NCBI RefSeq assembly: GCF_030413635.1
Contig: NZ_CP129235.1
Span: 3,472,001 to 3,536,000, forward strand
Origin: Planococcus shenhongbingii
GTDB taxonomy: Bacteria; Bacillota; Bacilli; Bacillales_A; Planococcaceae
Direction of reading: 5' to 3'
Length of the DNA: 64,000 nt
Numbering within the stretch: the stretch's first letter is position 1; each line of letters begins with the position of its first letter. Both the position numbers and the translations under genes were made by a program. Below the pieces are notes generated by a model. That model had not been told where the DNA came from. It was given only the letters and a program-made list of their open reading frames with translations, and did not search any database. Of this stretch, positions 8,948 to 17,066 are shown piece by piece.

Positions 8948-9160
8948 CTACTCTCCTTTTCTTCTCCGGAACCGAATCAGTATATAAACCAGGATTCCAG
9001 TTACGGCCAAAAATAAATACAGCCGCAAAAAACGGATGGCCATCCACTCGCTTTCTGAAAATCCCAAACCATAATTAAAGAGAACCAAAACCGATAAAAT
9101 AATTCCTGCGGCAAAGAAAAGCAAGGAAATCCCTTTTATAAAATTAAGAAAAACTTCCAT
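8948..9160 (-). CDS. Small two-helix membrane protein
   Basis: 70 residues with two hydrophobic stretches (about 8-28 and 43-63) and a strongly basic tail (RFRRRKGE) that should stay in the cytoplasm. AAAGGAG lies 8 bases before ATG 9160, so translation is well supported. No family was recognised. It sits between the SEC-C gene and a DnaA-box cluster, and reads away from that cluster. Confidence 0.65.
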   Translation of the reverse strand: MEVFLNFIKGISLLFFAAGIILSVLVLFNYGLGFSESEWMAIRFLRLYLFLAVTGILVYILIRFRRRKGE

Positions 9161-9239
9161 CGTCTCAACTCCTTTATTACAGAAACACCCAAAATTTAAT
9201 CAACAGGCATTTATTGAAAAATAAAAATTTAATAGCAGT

Positions 9240-9341
9240 TTATGCACAAAATCAAAAAGTTATCCTTCTTTTCTGTGGACTACTAGTGAAAAAGATGTTT
9301 ATTCACATGTGGATAACTTTTCTGACTTCTTTTTATCCACA
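9240..9341. promoter_or_regulatory. DnaA-box cluster
   Basis: Four sites match TTATNCACA: TTATGCACA 9240-9248 (+), TTATTCACA 9299-9307 (+), TGTGGATAA 9308-9316 (minus-strand box) and TTATCCACA 9333-9341 (+). The last two carry the strongest E. coli/B. subtilis form. Two further near-matches lie between them. The flanks are AT-rich and non-coding. Clusters of this kind outside oriC are known in B. subtilis to bind DnaA and restrain initiation or control neighbouring genes. Confidence 0.75.
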
Positions 9342-9390
9342 GGTTAACATTTTTATCTTCTCTCAAAACCTTGAATACCTCATCCTTTTT

Positions 9391-9873
9391 TTAAGTCGTA
9401 CGAGGAGTTTTCACTCTCATTTTCCGATGCTCCCGCCGTGCTAGTGCTGAGTTGAAAAACAGTTTCTCTCCCTCAGATTCTGGAATCACTCCAGGAACCG
9501 GCACCGGTTTTCCATTATCGCCCATGGCCACCATTGTCAAAAATGATTCAGTAGTCAATTTTTCTTCACCGGTCTGCAGATTTTGAGATTTTACCCGGAC
9601 GTAGACTTCCATCGATGTGCGTCCTGTAGAAGTCACATTTGCTTCCAATTCCAGCACTTCCCCGACATGGGCTGAGGATAAGAAGTCGACAGAATCGATA
9701 GAAGCCGTGACCACGACATGGCGGCGTGAATGTTTCATGGCTGCGATGCCTGCTATTTCATCTATATACGCCAGTACCTTTCCGCCAAAAATCGAATTCA
9801 TGTGATTCGTATCCGGCGGCAGCACCAATTTCGTCTGGATTGTTCTGGATTCTTTCATTGGCTTTGCTTCCAT
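9391..9873 (-). CDS. ykhA: Acyl-CoA thioesterase, YkhA-like hotdog protein
   Basis: 160 residues of the acyl-CoA hydrolase (BFIT/YciA/YkhA) hotdog family, which cleaves long- or medium-chain acyl-CoA to the free acid and CoA. The hotdog core includes PPDTNHMNSIFGGKVLAYID and the second-strand segment SVDFLSSAHVGEVLEL; the Asn-His and Asp residues of the family are present. ATG 9873 lies 8 bases after AAAGGAG; six upstream codons are probably not translated. The promoter side faces the AAC(3)-like gene and the 3' end faces the DnaA-box cluster. Confidence 0.85.
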   Translation of the reverse strand: MEAKPMKESRTIQTKLVLPPDTNHMNSIFGGKVLAYIDEIAGIAAMKHSRRHVVVTASIDSVDFLSSAHVGEVLELEANVTSTGRTSMEVYVRVKSQNLQTGEEKLTTESFLTMVAMGDNGKPVPVPGVIPESEGEKLFFNSALARREHRKMRVKTPRTT

Positions 9874-9964
9874 TTTCAACACTCCTTTCAATTAATGCTA
9901 ACTTGTGAAAAGGAAAACGGCAAGCTTTGCTGCTATGGTATATTTACATCAAGGGGGCGTAAAG

Positions 9965-10777
9965 ATGACTGAATTTCTGCATATTTTAAACACACCGGAA
10001 TTCCAATCAAAAGAAACCTTAAAACAGCAACTCAAAACATTGGGCATAACAGCCGGAGACTCTCTTATGGTCCATTCATCGCTAAAATCGATGGGATGGA
10101 TAGCTGGAGGCGCTCAGGCCGTTGCAGAAGCCTTAATAGAGACCATAACGGCTAAAGGCACCCTGATTATGCCTTCACAGTCTACAGACAACTCTGATCC
10201 TGTTTACTGGATGAATCCGCCCATACCTGAAAACTGGCATCAGCCATTCCGTGAAAATTCGCCGGCTTATGATCCCCATCTAACTGAACTCCGGGGAATG
10301 GGAAAAATTGCGGAATGTTTTCATCGCTATCCTGATACCATTCGCAGCCCTCATCCCTCTCATTCATTTATGGCTTTAGGAAAACGAGCAGCCGAATGGA
10401 TGAGCGAACAGCCAATCGACGATTCGTTCGGAAAAAGCTCACCGCTTGGTAAAATGATGAAAGCGGATGTGAAGATTCTCTTTATTGGTACTGGTTTTGA
10501 TTCGTGTACGGCTTTGCATTACGCTGAATTTGTCCAGGAAACGCGGACCACTTCTCCGCAAGGCGCCGCAATGATGATTGATGGAAAACGCGTCTGGCAG
10601 ACTTACGACTGTATAGACATGGACTCTGACCGTTTTCCGGAACTGGCAAAAGACTATCCAGGCGAAATTATTGCCGGCACCCTCGGACAAGCGGAAGTGA
10701 AGCTGGTCGAAATGCGGCCGCTCGTCGAGTTTGGCATCGAATGGCTTCAGAACCATCCGGCACCGGTTGAAAAATAG
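9965..10777 (+). CDS. Aminoglycoside 3-N-acetyltransferase family protein (YokD-like)
   Basis: 270 residues of the AAC(3) fold. Conserved blocks include LMVHSSLKSMGWIAGGA near residue 30, the GTLIMPSQS loop, the RSPHPSHSFMALGK segment, DDSFGKSSPLGKM and the TALHYAE/E motif that binds acetyl-CoA and substrate. Related chromosomal proteins in Bacillus (YokD) resemble resistance enzymes, but many do not confer aminoglycoside resistance. ATG 9965 follows AAGGGGG by 6 bases. Base composition matches the neighbours and no mobile DNA is adjacent, so it appears native. Whether it acetylates an antibiotic is unknown. Confidence 0.82.
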   Translation: MTEFLHILNTPEFQSKETLKQQLKTLGITAGDSLMVHSSLKSMGWIAGGAQAVAEALIETITAKGTLIMPSQSTDNSDPVYWMNPPIPENWHQPFRENSPAYDPHLTELRGMGKIAECFHRYPDTIRSPHPSHSFMALGKRAAEWMSEQPIDDSFGKSSPLGKMMKADVKILFIGTGFDSCTALHYAEFVQETRTTSPQGAAMMIDGKRVWQTYDCIDMDSDRFPELAKDYPGEIIAGTLGQAEVKLVEMRPLVEFGIEWLQNHPAPVEK

Positions 10778-10781
10778 CATT

Positions 10782-10823
10782 AAGAAAAGCCGATCCCATT
10801 AATGAAGGGACCGGCTTTTCTTA
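10782..10823. terminator. Bidirectional terminator between AAC(3)-like gene and fic
   Basis: AAGAAAAGCCGATCCC pairs with GGGACCGGCTTTTCTT (one mismatch), with T residues on both strands. It lies between the two convergent genes. Confidence 0.85.
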
Positions 10824-11408
10824 AGAGATAATTTCATCCAGTAAATTTTCGAGCCTGTTATTATTAGCGTTAAATGAGTCCACGAAGGCATTAATGATTT
10901 CAGCAGGTCCCGGGATCTTTTCCCAGTCCAGCTGATAGCCTGCATTAATAGCCAGCTGTCTGGCAAATTCCCGGACGGTGCGCCCATTGCCTTCCCGAAA
11001 AGGATGAAGCGCATTTAATTCCGCTAAAAAATATGCGAGCCGCTGAATGAATCTTTCGCGCGGTAAATCTTTTAAATAGTCTTCAGCAGCCAGCTCTGCA
11101 AAAATCTTATGAAGTTCAGGCTCGATAAACTTCGGATGGGCAAAAGAGGAAGTTCCTTTTGAAATCATCTCTTTCCGCAACTCCCCTGCAAAGGGATACA
11201 CATCCTGAAGAATGTATTGATGTATCGCCAAAAAAGCTTCCATATCCACAGGATTTGCAGGCTTATTAATTTTCAGCTCAGAAAGACGGAAAAGCGTATA
11301 GACTTTCTCCAGCTCTTTCAATTTCTCATCATCCATCAAGTTAAAATGGTTGATCAATACGTCCGAATCCGGATAGCAGTACATCGAAGAGTGCTGATAT
11401 TTAGACAT
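10821..11408 (-). CDS. fic: Fic-domain AMP-transferase toxin (VbhT/class I type)
   Basis: 195-residue Fic protein. The active-site motif HPFREGNGRTVR (His135) is complete, so it should transfer AMP from ATP to a target hydroxyl; the flap region (KGTSSFAHP) is also present. It lacks an N-terminal self-inhibitory helix, as expected for class I Fic proteins that rely on a separate antitoxin. The ATG 11408 overlaps the antitoxin stop by 8 bases (ATGTCTAA), so translation is coupled. Class I Fic toxins such as VbhT can modify DNA gyrase and topoisomerase IV; the target here is unknown. Confidence 0.88.
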   Translation of the reverse strand: MSKYQHSSMYCYPDSDVLINHFNLMDDEKLKELEKVYTLFRLSELKINKPANPVDMEAFLAIHQYILQDVYPFAGELRKEMISKGTSSFAHPKFIEPELHKIFAELAAEDYLKDLPRERFIQRLAYFLAELNALHPFREGNGRTVREFARQLAINAGYQLDWEKIPGPAEIINAFVDSFNANNNRLENLLDEIIS

Positions 11409-11595
11409 TGTATTTCGTCTTAATGGCCCGGTGGAATTGCGCTTCCGTCTGTTCACCAGTCAAGACCGACCGAACAAAATTCCGATCCTCATTTGTCACG
11501 TTGAACCCTTCAGTGGCGAGAGAATGTGACGCATAGGAAATGGCACGGTTAGCTTGTTCATGGGTAACCCGGTTCACTAATTTCGTCAAAATCAT
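11401..11595 (-). CDS. VbhA-like antitoxin of the Fic protein
   Basis: About 64 residues, mostly helical. It contains the antitoxin signature S-x-x-x-E-G (SLATEG) in its first helix, whose Glu blocks ATP binding in Fic proteins, and a second helical part (EDRNFVRSVLTGEQT) as in VbhA. The gene sits directly upstream of fic and overlaps it. GGTGG lies 2-3 bases before ATG 11595 and about 8 before TTG 11589, so the exact start is uncertain. The pair is a complete toxin-antitoxin module. Confidence 0.82.
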   Translation of the reverse strand: MILTKLVNRVTHEQANRAISYASHSLATEGFNVTNEDRNFVRSVLTGEQTEAQFHRAIKTKYNV

Positions 11596-11699
11596 TACCA
11601 CCTTTCATTCTTTTATTATAGCATTTTCCCCCCTCTCTTTCCATTGTGAACCCAGGATTCAAACGTTTTTCAAGCTAAAAAATCCTATAAAAAAATAAG

Positions 11700-11730
11700 A
11701 AAAACCGGGTGTTTCAACACCCGGTTTTTC
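11700..11730 (-). terminator. Terminator of the DUF779-ALDH operon
   Basis: AAAACCGGGTG pairs with CACCCGGTTTT around a short loop. It overlaps the region just after the DUF779 stop and separates the operon from the fic module. Confidence 0.82.
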
Positions 11731-12093
11731 TTATACCTGCTGCTGTAATTCTTTTGTTTCTTCAGGAGTAAATGCCCTCGATCTTGTCAAAAACCGCTTG
11801 CCTTCCACTCCTTCAAGAGAAAACATGCCACCCCGTCCTGCGACTACATCAATCATCAGCTGCGTATGGCTCCAGTAGTCAAACTGGTTTTTATGCATAT
11901 AGAATTTGCTGCCGCCGATTTCACCGAGCAGCACATCCTGATCACCGATGAACAAATCACCTTCTGGGTAACACATAGGTGAACTGCCATCACAGCAGCC
12001 TCCTGACTGATGGAACATGACTGGCCCATGCTGTTGTTTCAGCAATTCTATCAGTTCCAGCGCTGCCTCAGTTGCCGTTACACGTTCGACCAT
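11731..12093 (-). CDS. DUF779 protein linked to aldehyde dehydrogenase
   Basis: 120 residues. DUF779 proteins carry a GGCCDGSSPMC segment, a cysteine-rich metal-site candidate, and a central YWSHTQLMIDV segment; both are here. The family is almost always encoded beside an acetaldehyde dehydrogenase, as in this operon, and is thought to assist it, but its activity is not established. ATG 12093 is chosen because GAAGGGAT lies 6-7 bases upstream; the longer frame runs through the intercistronic hairpin. It is the second gene of the operon. Confidence 0.82.
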   Translation of the reverse strand: MVERVTATEAALELIELLKQQHGPVMFHQSGGCCDGSSPMCYPEGDLFIGDQDVLLGEIGGSKFYMHKNQFDYWSHTQLMIDVVAGRGGMFSLEGVEGKRFLTRSRAFTPEETKELQQQV

Positions 12094-12126
12094 AGGTATC
12101 CCTTCTTTCCTGGTAAAGAGAAACTT

Positions 12127-12210
12127 AATCTGCAGGGGTTTCATCCTGCAGATTATTAGTTGATCCATTCGGGCTTTTACGGTCAGTTGATTTTCTTACT
12201 GACCGTTAAA
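12127..12210. promoter_or_regulatory. Two intercistronic hairpins between ALDH and DUF779 genes
   Basis: Hairpin 1 is AATCTGCAGG (12127-12136) with CCTGCAGATT (12145-12154), an exact 10-bp stem. Hairpin 2 pairs ACGGTCAGT (12179-12187) with ACTGACCGT (12198-12206). Neither has a T run on the minus strand, so they look more like mRNA-processing or stabilising structures than terminators. Confidence 0.6.
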
Positions 12211-12216
12211 GCGGAG

Positions 12217-13740
12217 TCAAAAGAATCCTTGTTTGTTGTCACTGTAGCTGACAAGCATATTCTTTGTCTGCTGGTAGTGGTCCAGCATCATTTTATGGTT
12301 CTCACGGCCGACGCCCGACATTTTGTAACCGCCGAATGCAGCATGAGCCGGATATTGATGGTAGCAGTTTGTCCAGATGCGACCTGCCTGAATGCCGCGG
12401 CCAAAACGATAAGCGGTATTCGTGTCGCGTGTCCAGATGCCCGCTCCTAATCCATACAAGGTGTCATTAGCGATTTCAAGTGCTTCTTCTTTTGTTTTAA
12501 ACGTTGTCACTGATACGACCGGCCCAAAAATTTCTTCCTGGAAAATCCTCATTTTGTTGTCGCCTTTGAAAACAGTTGGCTTGATGTAATAGCCTTCTGC
12601 CAAATCGCCTTCTAAAATGTTGCGGTCACCGCCGATCAATACTTCAGCGCCTTCCTGCTTTCCGATATCCAGATACGACATGATTTTTTCCATCTGTTCT
12701 TGTGAAGCCTGGGCACCCATCATTGTTTCAGGATCAAGCGGATTGCCGATTTTGATAGCTGCTACCCGTTTCAAGGCCCGCTCCATAAACTCTTCATATA
12801 TATCTTCCTGGATCAGCACACGTGAAGGACACGTACAAACTTCACCTTGGTTCAAAGCGAACATAACGAAACCTTCGATTGCTTTATCAAGGAATGCATC
12901 ATCCTGGTCCATAATATCTTTAAAGAAAATATTCGGTGATTTCCCACCCAGTTCCAATGTAACCGGAATCAGGTTCTGGGAAGCGTATTGCATGATCATA
13001 CGGCCCGTCGTTGTTTCGCCTGTAAAAGCTATTTTGCTGATGCGCGGGCTCGAAGCAAGCGGTTTTCCAGCTTCCAAGCCGAATCCGTTTACAATATTCA
13101 ATACGCCCGGCGGCAATAGATCTCCAACCAGCTCTGCCCAGACCAAAATACTGGCAGGTGTCTGCTCAGCCGGTTTCAACACAATACAGTTGCCCGCTGC
13201 CAAAGCCGGCGCCATTTTCCAAGTCGCCATAAGAAGCGGGAAGTTCCAAGGAATGATCTGCCCGACCACACCAAGCGGTTCGTGGAAATGATAAGCAACC
13301 GTGTCTTCGTCGATTTGGCTGATGGAACCTTCCTGTGCTCGGATGACTCCTGCAAAATAACGGAAATGATCAATCGCCAATGGCAAATCGGCATTCAGTG
13401 TTTCACGGACCGCTTTTCCGTTGTCCCATGTTTCTGCAACAGCCAGCATCTCCAAATTCTGTTCCATCCGGTCTGCAATTTGGAGCAGGATATTCGAACG
13501 TTCCGTGGTGGAAGTCTTGCCCCATGCTATTTTCGCCGCATGCGCCGCGTCGAGTGCCGCTTCTACATCTTCCGCTGTTGAACGGGCGATTTCCGTGAAT
13601 TTTTTTCCGTTTACCGGTGATACATTGTCAAAATACTGGCCTTTTGCCGGCGCCCGCCACTCACCATTTATATAATTTTCATATCTCTCTTTAAATCTGC
13701 TTTTTGCGCCTTCCGTGTTTGGAGCTGAATACAATACCAT
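12217..13740 (-). CDS. NAD-dependent aldehyde dehydrogenase (acetaldehyde type)
   Basis: 507-residue ALDH of the ExaC/AldB subgroup, oxidising acetaldehyde-like aldehydes to acids with NAD. Visible are [20 protein letters not shown], the catalytic Glu263 in LELGG and Cys302 in [11 protein letters not shown], and the C-terminal [13 protein letters not shown]. The N-terminus YINGEWRAP is typical. GGGAGG stands 7 bases before ATG 13740; 18 upstream codons are rejected. It is the first gene of an operon with DUF779. An imperfect cre (13773-13786) lies 33-46 bases upstream of the start. Confidence 0.9.
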   Translation of the reverse strand: MVLYSAPNTEGAKSRFKERYENYINGEWRAPAKGQYFDNVSPVNGKKFTEIARSTAEDVEAALDAAHAAKIAWGKTSTTERSNILLQIADRMEQNLEMLAVAETWDNGKAVRETLNADLPLAIDHFRYFAGVIRAQEGSISQIDEDTVAYHFHEPLGVVGQIIPWNFPLLMATWKMAPALAAGNCIVLKPAEQTPASILVWAELVGDLLPPGVLNIVNGFGLEAGKPLASSPRISKIAFTGETTTGRMIMQYASQNLIPVTLELGGKSPNIFFKDIMDQDDAFLDKAIEGFVMFALNQGEVCTCPSRVLIQEDIYEEFMERALKRVAAIKIGNPLDPETMMGAQASQEQMEKIMSYLDIGKQEGAEVLIGGDRNILEGDLAEGYYIKPTVFKGDNKMRIFQEEIFGPVVSVTTFKTKEEALEIANDTLYGLGAGIWTRDTNTAYRFGRGIQAGRIWTNCYHQYPAHAAFGGYKMSGVGRENHKMMLDHYQQTKNMLVSYSDNKQGFF

Positions 13741-13772
13741 TCTGTTTCCTCCCTTATCTTTTTTCGCCTCTA

Positions 13773-13786
13773 TGTATCCGCTTACA
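13773..13786. promoter_or_regulatory. cre-like site upstream of ALDH
   Basis: TGTATCCGCTTACA matches the CcpA consensus TGWAANCGNTNWCA in all but one position on either strand and is largely palindromic. It lies in the expected promoter or leader region of the aldehyde dehydrogenase gene. Confidence 0.5.
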
Positions 13787-13967
13787 TTATCCATGTCCAG
13801 CAGACCATTCCAAGAGACAGCTTCCCTTCTATATTGTCAAACTAATCTAAAAATTGCAACCCTTTTATTGTAAATTCTCTTCTCTTGCCTATCCTCCGTT
13901 TTGTTTAAGGTTTTATCAGGGTATAATAGGATATATCAATGAAATATACATTCGAAGGGATTTTTTT

Positions 13968-14675
13968 ATGAGAATCAATAAGTTTTTAAGTGAAACAGGC
14001 ATTACTTCAAGACGCGGTGCGGATAAATTTATAGAAGACGGACGGGTGACCATCAACGGCGAAAGGGCTGAACTTGGAAGCAAAGTGCAGCCTGGCGATG
14101 AAGTGCGGGTAGATGGCAATATCATTGAACAGCCGAAGCAGCAATACGTTTATATAGCACTCAATAAGCCCGTAGGCATCACCAGTACGACAGAACGCCA
14201 TATTGAAGGGAATATTGTCGATTTTGTTAACCATCCGCTTCGCATATTCCATGTCGGCCGGCTGGACAAAGATTCGGAAGGGTTGATTTTATTGACGAAT
14301 GATGGAGATATCGTCAACGAAATTCTGCGTGCAGAAAACGAACATGAGAAAGAGTACATCGTCAAAGTGGATATGCCGGTAACCGAATCTTTCCTTAAGA
14401 AAATGTCGGAAGGAGTAGAGATTCTTGATACGACGACGCTCCCTACGACAACCGAAAAATTATCCAAATACTCTTTCCGCATTATTTTGCGCCAAGGGCT
14501 GAACCGCCAAATCCGCCGCATGTGCAGCGCTTTGGGATACGAAGTACGCGGCTTAAAACGGATCCGTATCATGAACATTCAACTTGGAGATCTGTCCGTC
14601 GGGGAGTGGCGGGATTTGACCGATAAAGAACGGAACGAATTATTCGCTCAACTGGACTATAAACCGAAACGATAG
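13968..14675 (+). CDS. rluF: 23S rRNA pseudouridine synthase RluF-like
   Basis: 235-residue RsuA/RluB/E/F-family pseudouridine synthase. An N-terminal S4 RNA-binding domain (RINKFLSETGITSRRGADKFIEDGRVTING, residues 2-50) precedes the catalytic domain with nucleophilic Asp in GRLDKDSEGLILLTNDG, a KPVG motif and LRQGLNRQIRRMC near the end. RluF modifies U2604 in 23S rRNA of E. coli, and this protein is closest in architecture to RluF/YjbC. ATG 13968 lies 7 bases after GAAGGGA; an upstream open frame is not used. Only 11 bases separate it from the next gene, so the two are probably co-transcribed. Confidence 0.88.
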   Translation: MRINKFLSETGITSRRGADKFIEDGRVTINGERAELGSKVQPGDEVRVDGNIIEQPKQQYVYIALNKPVGITSTTERHIEGNIVDFVNHPLRIFHVGRLDKDSEGLILLTNDGDIVNEILRAENEHEKEYIVKVDMPVTESFLKKMSEGVEILDTTTLPTTTEKLSKYSFRIILRQGLNRQIRRMCSALGYEVRGLKRIRIMNIQLGDLSVGEWRDLTDKERNELFAQLDYKPKR

Positions 14676-14686
14676 GAGAATCAGGC

Positions 14687-15403
14687 ATGCTTACAATGAC
14701 GAATACTCCGAACCACACAGGCGTCAAAATCAGCGGCGATTACTTTGATTTAGATGAGCTAAATCAGGCTTTTTACTATGTAATCGGTGACGAAAACAAA
14801 TATTATGATTATGCAGGCGCACGTACGCGCATTCTCGGGATTTCCTATGAGCTCCGTCATGCTGCACAAGGAGACCGCAATGTCGAATCTGTTTTCAACG
14901 GCCTGCATGACCATATGAAAAAGCAGCATAGTTTTATCGCTCCAGACAAGAACATCTATTTTTCAACCGAAGTGCTATGGCCTGAAGTTCTGTATGCAGC
15001 TATCGCGCTGAAAGATTTTGTCCGGCTTCACCGGGAAGATGCCAAATTTCCGGACTGGGACGTCCATTTGCATGTCATTGCCCGGTTCCAGTCACTCGTG
15101 CTCGACTGCCTGCATGGACAAGTGCCTGAAGAGGAATATCAGCAGATTTTAAAAGCTTTTCAACAAGCGGTTCCAGGGGAAGAATACGCCATCCAATACA
15201 TTGATTTCTTAAATATAAAATATATAGACATGCCTAAAAAACAGCGCGAGAAAAGCTTGGGCGTCATCGCTTTGAAAATTGCTATGCAAGATAAAGATTA
15301 CGTCGCTTTCCGAAACCAGGTCCTGGCAGCGGCTACCCCCAACAAAGTGCCGATTCATGAAATCAGGCTGCAAACTGAGTACCCGGAGGAAATAGAGTGG
15401 TAG
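14687..15403 (+). CDS. Conserved hypothetical protein (238 aa), function unknown
   Basis: Soluble protein of 238 residues with no transmembrane segment. It starts with a SGDYFDLDELNQAFYYVIG segment followed by a DYAGARTRILGISYELRHA helix, then a long helical body (HMKKQHSFI, EVLWPEVLYAAIALKDF). I recognise it only as a conserved Bacillales family without a known role. ATG 14687 follows TAGGAG by 7 bases, and the gene is 11 bp behind rluF, so an RNA- or translation-linked role is possible but unsupported. It ends at a strong terminator. Confidence 0.7.
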   Translation: MLTMTNTPNHTGVKISGDYFDLDELNQAFYYVIGDENKYYDYAGARTRILGISYELRHAAQGDRNVESVFNGLHDHMKKQHSFIAPDKNIYFSTEVLWPEVLYAAIALKDFVRLHREDAKFPDWDVHLHVIARFQSLVLDCLHGQVPEEEYQQILKAFQQAVPGEEYAIQYIDFLNIKYIDMPKKQREKSLGVIALKIAMQDKDYVAFRNQVLAAATPNKVPIHEIRLQTEYPEEIEW

Positions 15404-15404
15404 T

Positions 15405-15446
15405 TAAAAAGCTGGCGCTTCGAATTCGAAGCGTCAGCTTTTTTAT
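15405..15446. terminator. Terminator shared by the rluF unit and the cupin gene
   Basis: AAAGCTGGCGCTTCG pairs with CGAAGCGTCAGCTTT (one mismatch) followed by T residues; it is placed between convergent genes and overlaps the cupin stop. Confidence 0.88.
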
Positions 15447-15742
15447 CGTTTAATTTGCATCACTATTAAGTCACTTGCTTCAATTGCGGTCAAGCTATGT
15501 TTTTCATGCGGAACCATGTAAAGAATGCGTTCAGTCGAGACTTCTGCTGGTTGTCCCTCGATAACAAATTTTACTCTTCCGCTTTTTACAATGATCACAA
15601 CGTCTGCATCAACTTCATGTTCCGGAATCGTCTCGCCTTGCCGCAACTGTATATTGATAATTTTCGTTTTTTCAAAGTTAAGCACTTGCTGAATATGTTT
15701 TGCCTTATCGTTTAAATAAAAAGAGGTCTTCATTAACTCCAT
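15443..15742 (-). CDS. Small cupin-domain protein
   Basis: 99-residue single cupin barrel. The first cupin motif survives partly (PEHEVDADVVIIVKSGRVKFVIEG), the second ends in MVPHEKHSLTA. One His of motif 1 (EHEVDAD) and the His-x-x-x-His of motif 2 are present, so a metal site is possible. Such short cupins act as sensors or isomerases; the substrate cannot be inferred. GAGGAG lies 6 bases upstream of ATG 15742. No operon partner is evident. Confidence 0.7.
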   Translation of the reverse strand: MELMKTSFYLNDKAKHIQQVLNFEKTKIINIQLRQGETIPEHEVDADVVIIVKSGRVKFVIEGQPAEVSTERILYMVPHEKHSLTAIEASDLIVMQIKR

Positions 15743-15937
15743 TTTTCTCGCTCCTCTTTCAAACAGTTTTATTCACTATACCCTTTAAGCCAAGCTGTAA
15801 ATCATTTACATTTTGGGTCTAGCATTAAGCTAGCCATGTGTTTTGTCTAAAGCGGAAGTTATTTCTGTTTAACCTATGCAGAGTGGAGGGTATATTTTAA
15901 CAAGACATCTTTTATTATGGTCGGGAGTTGATCTAGT

Positions 15938-16348
15938 ATGGTGAAAAAGTTAATCCCACTAATGCTCATTTTATGTTTGGCGGCTTGTGGAGGAAATGCG
16001 GAACTTACTGAGGAAGGCGAAACAGAAGTCACCGCTCCTGAAGGAGAACTTGATCCGACCGCTCCTGAAGCAGTAGATGAAGCGGAGCCCATCACATTCA
16101 CTACTTTAACGGATGGTGAAGTAGCTGAAGGAACTGCAGTCATTTTATCAGGAGAAGTGGAAGAATTGACAGATGACGGCGCTTTTCCTGCTTTCATCTT
16201 AACAGACGGGGAAAACCAGGTATTTATCCGCAATATGGCTGAAACTTTAGTTGAAGCAGGAGATTCTGTAGCTGTGCATGGCATCTATGACGGAGTAGCC
16301 GAAGAAGATCTGCCTCTTATTTCTGCATCTGTTATCGAAAAAGAATAA
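15938..16348 (+). CDS. Acidic lipoprotein with OB-fold-like domain
   Basis: 136 residues. The signal sequence LMLILCLAACGGNAE contains the lipobox LAAC, so the mature protein would be lipid-linked through Cys17 on the outer face of the membrane. A low-complexity acidic linker follows (about 20-50), then a small beta domain (about 52-134) resembling the OB/nucleic-acid-binding-type fold seen in other small bacterial lipoproteins. GGGAG stands 10 bases before ATG 15938. Function unknown. Confidence 0.72.
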   Translation: MVKKLIPLMLILCLAACGGNAELTEEGETEVTAPEGELDPTAPEAVDEAEPITFTTLTDGEVAEGTAVILSGEVEELTDDGAFPAFILTDGENQVFIRNMAETLVEAGDSVAVHGIYDGVAEEDLPLISASVIEKE

Positions 16349-16371
16349 CCTCTGTTATCCATTCTGGATAT

Positions 16372-16403
16372 AAAAAACCAGCTCTTTTGTGAGCTGGTTT
16401 TTT
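16372..16403. terminator. Terminator between lipoprotein and CBS gene
   Basis: AAAACCAGCTC pairs exactly with GAGCTGGTTTT with T runs on both strands; it separates the two convergent genes. Confidence 0.85.
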
Positions 16404-16419
16404 GCATGTTCCATAAAGT

Positions 16420-16845
16420 TCATCGTTCAGGTTCAGCTGGCTCAGATACATCATCCAATGCGATTTCTGCATTATCATAAGATTTGTCTTTCACCGCGAT
16501 ATCACCCAAAGAAACAATCCCTACGATTTTATCGCCTTCTACAACCGGCAGCCGCCGAATTTGATGCTGTGCCATTAAATTTGCGGCGTCTTCAACATCC
16601 ATATCCGTGCTCGCAGTCACTGGGTTGGATGAAAGAATGTCCGATACCGGGCTGTCCAATGATTTTTGTTCAGCTATTCCGCGTGTGACGATATCCCGAT
16701 CCGTTATGATGCCGACTAATTTATCATTATCCACGATAGGAATCGATCCGACATCCAAGTCTTTCATTTTTGCTGCAATTTCCTGCAAAGAAGTTTGAGT
16801 TGAGCAAGTATCCACATTGCTGGTCATAATTTCTGTAACTTTCAT
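16420..16845 (-). CDS. Two-CBS-domain protein
   Basis: 141 residues made of two CBS motifs (residues 1-65 and 70-128) and a short acidic tail. CBS pairs bind adenosyl nucleotides such as AMP, ATP or c-di-AMP; the GITDRDIVTRGIA and RLPVVEGDKIVGIVSLGDI segments are typical of the YhcV-type stand-alone CBS proteins in Bacillus. ACGGAGG stands 8 bases before ATG 16845. No catalytic partner is encoded nearby, so it is probably a stand-alone nucleotide sensor. Confidence 0.82.
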   Translation of the reverse strand: MKVTEIMTSNVDTCSTQTSLQEIAAKMKDLDVGSIPIVDNDKLVGIITDRDIVTRGIAEQKSLDSPVSDILSSNPVTASTDMDVEDAANLMAQHQIRRLPVVEGDKIVGIVSLGDIAVKDKSYDNAEIALDDVSEPAEPER

Positions 16846-17021
16846 GGTTTATTCCTCCGTTTTAGAAAAGTTATTTTGTTAACTTACAGTCTTAACGAAG
16901 CTTTATCCAATTTTCCTGATCTGCTACATTCAATCACTAATCCCCGTGGACTTGCCTCCTTTCAAAAGCGTCTACTACTCTTTAACCGATTTTTTGAATT
17001 AAAAACACCTTAATGGAAAAG

Positions 17022-17057
17022 AAAAAGGGATCCGATTCAAAAATCGGATCCCTTTTA
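17022..17057 (-). terminator. Terminator of the amino-acid ABC operon
   Basis: AAAAGGGATCCGATT pairs exactly with AATCGGATCCCTTTT, followed on the minus strand by T residues. It lies just after the ATPase stop at 17067. Confidence 0.88.
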
Positions 17058-17066
17058 GTCTTGCTA

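Noticed and set aside
9214..9444. 76-codon plus-strand frame over the DnaA-box cluster
   Set aside because: It runs through AT-rich regulatory DNA and into the antisense of ykhA, with no ribosome binding site.
9965..10777. AAC(3)-like gene as a recently acquired resistance gene
   Set aside because: No mobile DNA, repeats or composition shift nearby; it resembles chromosomal YokD-type proteins.
12617..13291. 224-codon plus-strand open frame inside the aldehyde dehydrogenase gene
   Set aside because: It is an antisense shadow of ALDH with no ribosome binding site and Ser/Pro-rich composition typical of reversed frames.
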